Shown piece after piece: positions 54,625 to 61,957 of a stretch of 64,000 nt of DNA. Under the pieces are notes generated by a model. That model searched no databases. It saw only the letters and a list, made by a program, of their open reading frames with translations, and was not told the DNA's origin. Numbering within the stretch: the stretch's first letter is position 1; the number at the start of each line of letters is the position of its first letter. The translations under genes were made by a program, and so were the position numbers. The DNA is from Nocardioides sp. Soil797 (GTDB lineage Bacteria > Actinomycetota > Actinomycetes > Propionibacteriales > Nocardioidaceae), in the NCBI GenBank assembly GCA_001429555.1, contig LMSR01000002.1:1-64000 (forward strand), in the 5' to 3' direction.

Positions 54625-55299
54625 ATGTCGCGCAGGACCGTTCCACTCACGCTCGACAACCTCGAGACCCTGCCGCTTCCGTGCCGGCACTGCCTGTTCT
54701 GGGAGCTCGACCCGGTACGTCGTCAGCGGCTCGATCACGATGAGAGTGGCCAGCAGAAGGAGGCCTGGCTCTCCGAGGTGCTGCGCGAGTGGGGATCGTG
54801 CGGTCGCGTCGCGATGGTCGACAACGAGGCAGTGGGGCACGTGATCTGGGCGCCGGCACGCTACCTGCCCGGCGCCAACAACTTCCCCACCTCCCCGGTC
54901 TCACCGGACGCGCTGCTCCTCGCCACGGCGTACGTCGACCCGCGGTGGCGGCGCCGTGGGATCGGCAGGCTGCTCATCCAGGGCCTGGCCAAGGACCTCA
55001 TCAGACGCGATGAGGTGCACGCCGTCGAGGCCTTCGCCGACACCCGCCGCCGGTCGATCGGCCACTGTGTGGTGCCGCAGGGATTCCTGGCAGCTGTCGG
55101 CTTCAAGACCCACCGGGCGCATCCGATCCACCCGCGGATGCGCATGGAGATCCGCTCGATCCTCACCTGGAAGGACGAGGTGGAGCTGGCCGTCGAGCGG
55201 ATCCTGGGCGTGGTCCGCCCGAAATCACCAGCGCCGGAGGCAGCCCCGGGGGGACTGCCTCCGGCGCGTGGAGGCTTGGGTCGGGATCGACTCAGTTGA
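54625..55299 (+). CDS. GNAT family N-acetyltransferase
   Basis: This 224-residue protein has a GNAT core: [48 protein letters not shown] (the acetyl-CoA loop RRRGIG) and [14 protein letters not shown]. The start has a CRHCLFWEL motif, a conserved N-terminal feature of this actinobacterial group. The substrate is unknown. ATG 54625 is preceded by GAGGCAGG. The last 8 bases overlap the convergent trxA gene. Confidence 0.88.
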   Translation: MSRRTVPLTLDNLETLPLPCRHCLFWELDPVRRQRLDHDESGQQKEAWLSEVLREWGSCGRVAMVDNEAVGHVIWAPARYLPGANNFPTSPVSPDALLLATAYVDPRWRRRGIGRLLIQGLAKDLIRRDEVHAVEAFADTRRRSIGHCVVPQGFLAAVGFKTHRAHPIHPRMRMEIRSILTWKDEVELAVERILGVVRPKSPAPEAAPGGLPPARGGLGRDRLS

Positions 55300-55618
55300 T
55301 GAACTGGTCGAGCTCCTTGAGCAGCGCAGCCTTCGGCTTGGCGCCCACGATGGACTTCACGACCTCGCCGTTCTGGTAGACGTTGATCGTCGGAATGCCG
55401 GTCACCCGGTAGTTCGCGGGGGTGACGGGGTTCTCGTCGACGTTGAGCTTGAAGAAGCCGATCTTGTCGCTGTGCTCACCGGCGATCTCGTCGAGGATCG
55501 GAGCGACCTGGCGGCACGGACCGCACCACTCGGCCCAGAAGTCCACGAGGACGGGCTTGTCTGACTTGAGGACCTCGGCGTCGAACTCGGCGTCGGTCAC
55601 GGCTGCAATGTTGCCCAC
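55292..55618 (-). CDS. trxA: Thioredoxin
   Basis: This 108-residue disulfide reductase has the active site [13 protein letters not shown] and the cis-proline loop [15 protein letters not shown] 55618 is preceded by AAAGGGATAACC. It is reduced by the TrxB protein encoded upstream on the same strand; the 230-base gap between them holds a family D repeat, so trxA may have its own promoter or depend on read-through. Confidence 0.96.
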   Translation of the reverse strand: MGNIAAVTDAEFDAEVLKSDKPVLVDFWAEWCGPCRQVAPILDEIAGEHSDKIGFFKLNVDENPVTPANYRVTGIPTINVYQNGEVVKSIVGAKPKAALLKELDQFIN

Positions 55619-55752
55619 GGTTATCCCTTTCTGGTTCCCGGGCTGTCCGGGCTGGAAGCTTGGACTGGTGTTGCACTTCATTGAACAGCAGCCCACCTGC
55701 GATTCATTCCCTACGTGGCCGAGCGATCGTCGTACGACGATTTGGAGCCCAC

Positions 55753-55829
55753 TTCCCGGCCGAAATGGGAACCTCCCGGCCGAAATACCGGCCGGGAGGT
55801 TCCCATTTCACCGGGTACCCGGTGAAATG
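55753..55829. repeat. Palindromic repeat family D, copy 2, with overlapping alternative stems
   Basis: The first palindrome has perfect 21-base arms (55762-55782 and 55789-55809) that begin GAAATGGGAACCTCCC, with a 6-base loop. The second is a perfect 26-base palindrome (55804-55829), CATTTCACCGGGT / ACCCGGTGAAATG. The two share 55804-55809, so in RNA they cannot both form fully. Compared with copy 1, stem pairs change in concert (T-A to C-G, C-G to A-T). It follows the trxB stop by 20 bases. Confidence 0.88.
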
Positions 55830-55848
55830 TGCGAAACCCCGCAGCGGC

Positions 55849-56853
55849 TCAGGCGCCGGCGGACTGCGCGGCCTCGATCACGGCCTCGGACTCGACGGCC
55901 GCCTGTCCGGTGGCCGCCGCGTGGTCGAGCGTGGCGATGTAGCGCTCGGCGTCGAGTGCGGCCGAGCAACCGGTGCCGGCGGCGGTGATCGCCTGGCGGT
56001 AGTGGTGGTCGACCAGGTCGCCGGCAGCGAAGACGCCCTCGAGGTTGGTGCGGGTGGAGGGGTGCTCGACACGGACGTAGCCGTTCTCGTCGAGGTCGAC
56101 CTGACCGGTGAGCAGCTCGGAGCGGGGGTCGTGGCCGACCGCGATGAACAGGCCGGTGACGTCCAGCGGACGCTCCTCACCGGTGACCGTGTCGCGCAGG
56201 GTGACCGACTCGAGACCGTCGGTGCCGTTGATCGAGGCCACCTCGGAGTTCCAGGCGAACTCGAGCTTGGGGTCCGCGAACGCTCGCTCCTGCATGATCT
56301 TGGAGGCACGCAGCTCGTCACGCCGGTGGATCAGGGTGACCTTGGAGCCGAAGCGGGTCAGGAAGGTGGCCTCCTCGATGGCGGAGTCGCCACCACCGAC
56401 GACGGCGATGTGCTGGTCGCGGAAGAAGAACCCGTCGCAGGTGGCGCACCACGACACGCCGCGCCCGGAGAGCTCGGACTCGTTGGGAAGGCCGAGCTTG
56501 CGGTAGCCGGAGCCGGTGGCCAGGATCACTGAGCGCGCGAAGAACTCGCCGTCGGCCGTGCGCACCACCTTCGGGGAGGCGGTGAGGTCGACCGAGACCA
56601 CGTCGTCGGGGATCATCTCGGCGCCGAAGCGCTCGGCCTGGGCCCGCATCTCGTCCATCAGGGCCGGGCCCATGATGCCGTCGCGGAAGCCCGGGAAGTT
56701 CTCCACCTCGGTGGTGTTCATCAACGCGCCGCCGGCGGTCACCGAGCCCTCGAAGAGCAGGGGCGCCAGGTTGGCGCGGGCGGCGTACACGGCCGCGGTG
56801 TAGCCGGTTGGCCCGGAGCCGATGATGATCACGTTGCGAACGTCGTTGCTCAT
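55849..56853 (-). CDS. trxB: Thioredoxin reductase
   Basis: This 334-residue flavoenzyme passes electrons from NADPH to thioredoxin. FAD-binding [16 protein letters not shown] is at the start, the redox pair CATCDGFFF is near residue 136, NADPH-binding [12 protein letters not shown] and the end block [32 protein letters not shown] follow. It lies between the sigM/anti-sigma pair and trxA, as in mycobacteria, where SigM controls thiol-stress genes. Confidence 0.96.
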   Translation of the reverse strand: MSNDVRNVIIIGSGPTGYTAAVYAARANLAPLLFEGSVTAGGALMNTTEVENFPGFRDGIMGPALMDEMRAQAERFGAEMIPDDVVSVDLTASPKVVRTADGEFFARSVILATGSGYRKLGLPNESELSGRGVSWCATCDGFFFRDQHIAVVGGGDSAIEEATFLTRFGSKVTLIHRRDELRASKIMQERAFADPKLEFAWNSEVASINGTDGLESVTLRDTVTGEERPLDVTGLFIAVGHDPRSELLTGQVDLDENGYVRVEHPSTRTNLEGVFAAGDLVDHHYRQAITAAGTGCSAALDAERYIATLDHAAATGQAAVESEAVIEAAQSAGA

Positions 56854-56946
56854 GGTGCGGTGGCCTCCCTGGCCTGTCGTCGATCGAGGCCGGAGACCCG
56901 GCCGATGAAAACGTTACGTGCCCTCACAACCGATCCCACAGCCGGA

Positions 56947-57702
56947 TCATTCCTCGAGCGGCAGTGACAGCGAACGCACCGGCTCGTCGGAGTTCGAGCC
57001 GCACACGTAGATCTCGACCGGGCGCTCGGAGGGCGTCGGCGGGAGGTAGAGCACCACCGCGTTCCGGCCGCGGAAGGTGGCGTCTCGGACCTGGCTCTCA
57101 GGGGGTACGGCGTGGGGCACGCACCGCTCGGCGAGCCGGAGGGCGCCGGCACCCGACCGCTTGGCGCGGCTGTCGGACTCCGCGTCCCTGGGCGACAGTC
57201 CCGCAACGTCGGGCAGTGGCAGCGACTTCGCGGCGTACTGAGGGCCCGACTGGCTCGCGTCGAGCTCTTCCTGGCCCTTCGAGGGCGGTCGGGCGGAGTC
57301 CGAGCGGTCCCCCGTGCCCGGGGCACTGCTCGCGGCGATGCTGGGTCGCGCGTTGTCGGCCGAGGAACCGGACTGGTCGCCGCCGGACTGGTCGCCGCTC
57401 GGGATCATCTGGGTCACCCCGAAGCCGATCGCCACGACGGCTGCCGCCGAGAGGAGGTACGCCGGCCAGCGGCGCGAGCGCTTCTCCGACCCGTGCTGGG
57501 CGGGTGCCTCCGGAGTGGCCGCCCGCTCGGCGCGGGTCGAGTCCAGGGAGACCACGTCGCCGCCGGCCTCGCCGGTCAACCCGGCCAGGACACCGTCGAG
57601 CCGCTCGACGACGTCGGCGGGCATCGGCTCGTCATGGCGTGCGGAGGCCAGCAGTCGGCGCACGGCCTCCTGCTGGGCATCGGTCAGTTCGGGCTCGGTC
57701 AA
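56947..57702 (-). CDS. Probable anti-sigma factor for SigM (membrane protein)
   Basis: This 251-residue protein has a cytoplasmic helical N-terminus (ELTDAQQEAVRRLLASARHDEPMPADVVERLDGVL), a membrane helix at about 80-100 and a Ser/Gly-rich outer linker with a C-terminal domain containing two cysteines (ERCVPHAV, EIYVCGS). No classic ZAS motif is present. The position directly after sigM and before trxB is that of RsmA in mycobacteria. TTG 57702 is chosen because AGGAGG lies 7 bases upstream. The longer frame runs through sigM. Confidence 0.78.
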   Translation of the reverse strand: MTEPELTDAQQEAVRRLLASARHDEPMPADVVERLDGVLAGLTGEAGGDVVSLDSTRAERAATPEAPAQHGSEKRSRRWPAYLLSAAAVVAIGFGVTQMIPSGDQSGGDQSGSSADNARPSIAASSAPGTGDRSDSARPPSKGQEELDASQSGPQYAAKSLPLPDVAGLSPRDAESDSRAKRSGAGALRLAERCVPHAVPPESQVRDATFRGRNAVVLYLPPTPSERPVEIYVCGSNSDEPVRSLSLPLEE

Positions 57703-57737
57703 CGGTTCACCTCCTGGGGTCGCGGGGGAGAGTGGGC

Positions 57738-58412
57738 TCAGGCGGGTTGGGGCGGTGGCCCGCGTGCAGGGTCCGTTGATGTGACGGGCGCGGGACCCGG
57801 TGGGTTCCCCGACGTGGGCGGGGTCACCTCCGGAGCGCGCAGCACCCCCAGCAAGGGCGCCAACTTGGCCCGTCCGCGGGCACACCGTGACTTGATCGTG
57901 CCGACTGCGCAGTCGAGGATCTCGGCTGCCTCGGCCACGCCGTACCCCTCCATGTCGACCAGGACGAGGGCGGCGCACTGCTCCTCGGGCAGGGTGCGCA
58001 ACGCCTCGATCACGAGCGAGCGCTGCTCGGAGTCGCTGGCCGCCTGCTCCGGTGACACGGCCTGGTCGGCGGTGCTCAGCGCTCCCCGCCCGGCGAACTC
58101 GTCGAGGTCGTCGGGCAGTGCTCCGGCGGCGCGCACCTTGTTGCTGCGGATCCGGTCGAGACACGCGTTGACGACCACCCGGTGCAGCCATGTGGTGACG
58201 GCGGCCTCGCCGCGGAAGCTACCGGCCCGGCGGAACGCCGCGATCAGCCCGTCCTGGAGGGCATCCGCGGCCTCCTCCGGGTTGCCCATGGTGCGCAGCG
58301 CCACTGCCCACAGCCGGTCACGATGGCGCGCGAACAACTCGCCGAACGCGTCGGTGTCACCTTCGACGTGGGCACGCAGCAACTCGTGGTCGCTCCGGGT
58401 GGGCGGGGTCAT
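57738..58412 (-). CDS. sigM: ECF sigma factor SigM
   Basis: This 224-residue ECF sigma factor has region 2 (ELFARHRDRLWAVALRTMGNPEEAADALQDGLIAAFRRAGSFRGEAAVTTWLHRVVVNACLD) and region 4 (LRTLPEEQCAALVLVDMEGYGVAEAAEILDCAVGTIKSRCARGRAKL). The tail beyond residue 190 is Pro-rich. The order murJ-pseudokinase-sigM-anti-sigma-trxB-trxA matches mycobacterial mviN-sigM-rsmA-trxB2-trxC. The start overlaps the pseudokinase stop by 4 bases. Confidence 0.93.
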   Translation of the reverse strand: MTPPTRSDHELLRAHVEGDTDAFGELFARHRDRLWAVALRTMGNPEEAADALQDGLIAAFRRAGSFRGEAAVTTWLHRVVVNACLDRIRSNKVRAAGALPDDLDEFAGRGALSTADQAVSPEQAASDSEQRSLVIEALRTLPEEQCAALVLVDMEGYGVAEAAEILDCAVGTIKSRCARGRAKLAPLLGVLRAPEVTPPTSGNPPGPAPVTSTDPARGPPPQPA

Positions 58413-60220
58413 CCCCGGACCTGTACCTCGGCGATGCGACCCCGAAACCTGTCCTCGTGGGGGACCGAGGTCAGCCACACCACGACGAAACGGCCCGTGG
58501 TGTCCTCCTCGGGGGAGAGCCGGACGCGTCCCTGGGAGGAGACGCCGGTGGTGACCGGGCGGAGATCGTCGACCCGGGTCGGCGCGGTGGTTCCCGACGT
58601 CACGTAGAGGGCCAAGGCGGTCGGATCGGTGCCGACCTGGACGGCAACCTCGCGGATCACGTGGTTGCGACCGAGGTCGAGGACCAGCCCCACGCCCGGC
58701 TTGAGACCGTCGGGGCCGAAGTCCTGGAGATAGCCCGAGGTCTGCCACGACGTGGCGGGGTCGCCGTCGATGGCCAGCCCCACGTCGTCGGGGTTCTCCT
58801 GGGCCGGGTTTCCCCACGGGTCGAGGTCGCGGATTCCGGCGATCTTGAGAGTGGTGATGGTGCCGTCGCTGCGCGAAGCCTGGCCGGAGTGCTCCGACGC
58901 GTCGGACGCGTCGTCGCTGCGACCCCGGTTGAACGCATAGATCGAGACCACGAGGATCACCAGCGCCGCTGCGATGATCCAGGCGGTGCGCATCCAGTTG
59001 CGCCCGGGCACGGTGTCGTCGTCGTCCTCCTCCACGTCGAACGAGGGCGGGACGGGACCGGTGCCGGTCTCCCAGGGCCAGTAGGTTCCGGTCTCGGGGA
59101 CGGCTCCGGGACGCCGCATCTGCCGGGCCGCCTGCCCGTCCGCGGGCTCGGGTGCGAAGAGCGGACGCTCGGGGGCCTCCTCGAACGGCGGCGGCGGAGG
59201 CGCCGGCTCGGAGTCCTTCTCGAGCCAGCCGAAGTCCTCGATCTCGTCGTCGTCGAAGACGGGTACGCCGGCCACGGTCTGCTCGGCGATCGAGGGCGCC
59301 GGCGGCTCCGGTTCGGGTTCGGGTTCGGGTTCCGGTTCGGGTTCGGGCTCCGGGGTGGGCGTCGGCTCCGGATCGGGAGCCAGCACCAACGCCTCGATCT
59401 TCGGGATGCGCGGGTGGGTGTTGCCCCGGGTGTGGGCCGCCTCGGCCTCGGCCATCGCGGCCGGGTCGCCGACGTACTCCATCAGCGCGGTGGCGATGGT
59501 GGCCGCCGAGTCGTAGCCGTGGTCGTGGGGCCCGGGATACGGACTGAGCACCTCGTCGCAGAGCGTGTCGAGGATGCGGGGGACACCGGCGCGCACCTGG
59601 CGCGGACGCAGGGCGCGGCCGTGCTCCTGGGGGGCGGGCTTCACCGTGGAGGTGGAGATGCCCGGCCACTTGCCGGTCAGGGCGGCGTAGAGCAGCCCGG
59701 CCAGGTCGACGACCTCGGTGCTGGTGCGCCCCTCGGGGAGGCCGTGCAACGCGGCGTCGACGGCGAAGCCGATCACCTTCACCGCCCCCCGGTCGTCGAT
59801 CATCACGTTCTCGGGGACGAGGCGTCCGTGGGCGACCCCGGCGGCGTGGGCGTGGGCGATCATCTCGCTGACCTCACCGATCAGCCAGGCGGCCCGCCGT
59901 GGCGCCAACGGTCCCTCGGCGAGCATGTTGTTCAACGAGACGCCCTCGCCCCACTCGTTGACCACGTAACAGGTGTCGGCGAAGGTGCCGATGTCGAGCA
60001 CCCGCAACATCCGCCGATCGAGCAGGGTCGCCGACCGGCGGGCCGCGGCGCGCAGCTCCTCGGCGCGGGGGTCGTGCTCATGGATCAGGTGCAGGGCGAC
60101 GTGGCGGGCGAGGATGTCGTCCCACGCCAACCAGAAGTGGGCGCCGCGAGCCTCGTTGAGGAGGTCGATCAGACGATAGCGGTCGACGATGACCTCGCCC
60201 GGCCCCATTCGCGTCGGCAC
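58409..60220 (-). CDS. MurJ-partner pseudokinase with C-terminal sugar-binding-like domain
   Basis: This protein of about 603 residues has a kinase-like fold (about 12-245) without catalytic residues: HGRLVPENVM replaces HRD..PAN, VIGFAVD replaces DFG, and VALHLI lacks the ATP lysine. A Pro/Glu repeat linker, a helix (AWIIAAALVILVVSIYAF) and a galactose-binding-like outer domain (DPWGNPAQENPDDVGLAIDGDPATSWQTSGY) follow. In M. tuberculosis the same parts are fused to MviN and bind FhaA. Here they form a separate gene. GTG 60220 has GGAGGAG upstream; GTG 60247 is the alternative. Confidence 0.88.
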   Translation of the reverse strand: MPTRMGPGEVIVDRYRLIDLLNEARGAHFWLAWDDILARHVALHLIHEHDPRAEELRAAARRSATLLDRRMLRVLDIGTFADTCYVVNEWGEGVSLNNMLAEGPLAPRRAAWLIGEVSEMIAHAHAAGVAHGRLVPENVMIDDRGAVKVIGFAVDAALHGLPEGRTSTEVVDLAGLLYAALTGKWPGISTSTVKPAPQEHGRALRPRQVRAGVPRILDTLCDEVLSPYPGPHDHGYDSAATIATALMEYVGDPAAMAEAEAAHTRGNTHPRIPKIEALVLAPDPEPTPTPEPEPEPEPEPEPEPEPPAPSIAEQTVAGVPVFDDDEIEDFGWLEKDSEPAPPPPPFEEAPERPLFAPEPADGQAARQMRRPGAVPETGTYWPWETGTGPVPPSFDVEEDDDDTVPGRNWMRTAWIIAAALVILVVSIYAFNRGRSDDASDASEHSGQASRSDGTITTLKIAGIRDLDPWGNPAQENPDDVGLAIDGDPATSWQTSGYLQDFGPDGLKPGVGLVLDLGRNHVIREVAVQVGTDPTALALYVTSGTTAPTRVDDLRPVTTGVSSQGRVRLSPEEDTTGRFVVVWLTSVPHEDRFRGRIAEVQVRG

Positions 60221-60283
60221 GACCCGCTCCTCCTCCCGCTCCAGCACCCTGGATGAGCTCTCCGGGTCATCGTAGGCCGGAAT

Positions 60284-61957
60284 TCAACTCCGGCGTGGGA
60301 GGGGAAGGCGCTGAGTCACGGCGGTGACGAGTTCGTTCACCTCGCGGATGTGCATCAGGCGCGCCATCAGCAGGAAGCAGAGCCCGTCCACGACCGCCAC
60401 CAGGCCCAGGAAGACGACCGAGGCGACCAGGCTGTCGGGCTCGAGCAGTGCGTCGTAGCCACGAGCCACGGCGTACGCCGCCACCGCGGCGACCAGCCCG
60501 GCGATCACGACCCGCACGAGGAATCGGGCCAGCACAGGAGTCTGCAGGCCGCCGAGGACGTGGCGCAGCAGCAGGTAGGACCCACAGGCGCCCACGCCGT
60601 ACGCCCCGGCGTACGCGATGGCCAGGGCGGGAGCGGTGAAGTCGGCGTCGGTCGCGGCGACCAGCACGATGCCCAGCACGATGTTGACGGCCGCGATCAC
60701 GCACTGCACCCAGAAGACCGTGCGGGTGCGCTCGAGGGCGTAGAAGCCGCGCAGCATCAGGTAGTGCACGGTGAAGAACAGGATGCCCGGCGCGAAGAGC
60801 GCCACCGTCGGGGCGAAGTTGGAGAAGGACGACGACGAGGCGCCGTAGCCCCAGACCACCCGGGAGATGTCTCCGGAGAGCAACGGCAGGAGCATCGTGA
60901 ACGGCACGATGAACGCCAGGGTCGTGCGCAGGGTCTGGGACAGCGTCCGGGCGAGCTCGACGGGGTTGCTGTCGGCGGCGCTGCGCGAGAGTGCCGGCAG
61001 CACGGCCGTGGCCAGCGACACGGTGACGATGCCGTGGGGAACCATGGTCAGCAGGAACGCGCCCGAGTAGACGGTGTAGCCGGTGCCCTCGGAGCTCGAG
61101 GTGCCGCAGCTGCCGGTGACCACCGACGCGGTTCCGCTGGAGGCCAGGCGCACGACGACGGTGTAGGCGATCTGGTTGACCACCACGAAGAGCACCGTCC
61201 ACAGCCCGAGGCGCAGGGTGTGACCCAGCCCGGAGCCACGGAAGTCGAACCGAGGACGGAAGCGGTAGCCGGTGGAGCGCAGGTAGGGCACCAGGATCAG
61301 CAGCTGTGCCGCGATGCCGAGCGTGGAGCCGACACCGAGCAGCACCTCGCGCCCGCTGGTGTAGGCACCGCAGGCGTCGCGGGCCGGACCGAAGGCCAGC
61401 AGGTAGACCAGGAGTACGCCGATCGAGATGACGTTGTTGGCGATCGGTGCCCACATCATCGGACCGAATCGGCCGTGGGCGTTGAGCACCTGGCCGACCA
61501 GCACGAACATGCCGTAGAAGAACACCTGGGGCAGGCAGAACCGGGCGAAGTCGATGACGCTCTCGCGTTGGTCGGCCAGCTCGACCGTGTTGAAGGACGA
61601 GTCGAGATACAGGCGCATCACCAGGGGTGCGAAGACGACCAGCAACACCGTGACCAGGCCGAGGAAGACCACGGCCAGCGTCATGATCCGGTTGGTGTAG
61701 GCCTCACCCCCGTCGGGGTCGTTCTGGATCGCCCGCACCAGCTGCGGCACCAGGACGGCGTTCATCACGCCGCCGGCGAGCAGGATGTAGAGCATGTTGG
61801 GGATCGTGTTGGCGATCGTGAACACGTCGGCATGCAGGGCGGTGCCGAGGGCCGCGGCCAGCAGCACCGAGCGGATCAGGCCACTGAACCGGGAGACCAT
61901 GGTCCCGGCGGCCATCACCGCGCTGCTGCCCAGGACCGACTTCTGGCTGGTGCTCAA
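60284..61957 (-). CDS. murJ: Lipid II flippase MurJ
   Basis: This 557-residue protein of the MOP superfamily has 14 predicted helices and flips lipid II across the membrane. It opens SSAVMAAGTMVSRFSGLIRSVLLAAALG; NTIPNMLYILLAGGVMNAVLVPQLVRA and an ALSRSAAD..ELARTLSQTLR stretch are family features. It ends after the last helix with a short tail, so the pseudokinase part of the mycobacterial protein is not fused. The ATG overlaps the DUF6049 stop by 4 bases; the pseudokinase gene follows after about 60 bases. Confidence 0.95.
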   Translation of the reverse strand: MSTSQKSVLGSSAVMAAGTMVSRFSGLIRSVLLAAALGTALHADVFTIANTIPNMLYILLAGGVMNAVLVPQLVRAIQNDPDGGEAYTNRIMTLAVVFLGLVTVLLVVFAPLVMRLYLDSSFNTVELADQRESVIDFARFCLPQVFFYGMFVLVGQVLNAHGRFGPMMWAPIANNVISIGVLLVYLLAFGPARDACGAYTSGREVLLGVGSTLGIAAQLLILVPYLRSTGYRFRPRFDFRGSGLGHTLRLGLWTVLFVVVNQIAYTVVVRLASSGTASVVTGSCGTSSSEGTGYTVYSGAFLLTMVPHGIVTVSLATAVLPALSRSAADSNPVELARTLSQTLRTTLAFIVPFTMLLPLLSGDISRVVWGYGASSSSFSNFAPTVALFAPGILFFTVHYLMLRGFYALERTRTVFWVQCVIAAVNIVLGIVLVAATDADFTAPALAIAYAGAYGVGACGSYLLLRHVLGGLQTPVLARFLVRVVIAGLVAAVAAYAVARGYDALLEPDSLVASVVFLGLVAVVDGLCFLLMARLMHIREVNELVTAVTQRLPLPRRS

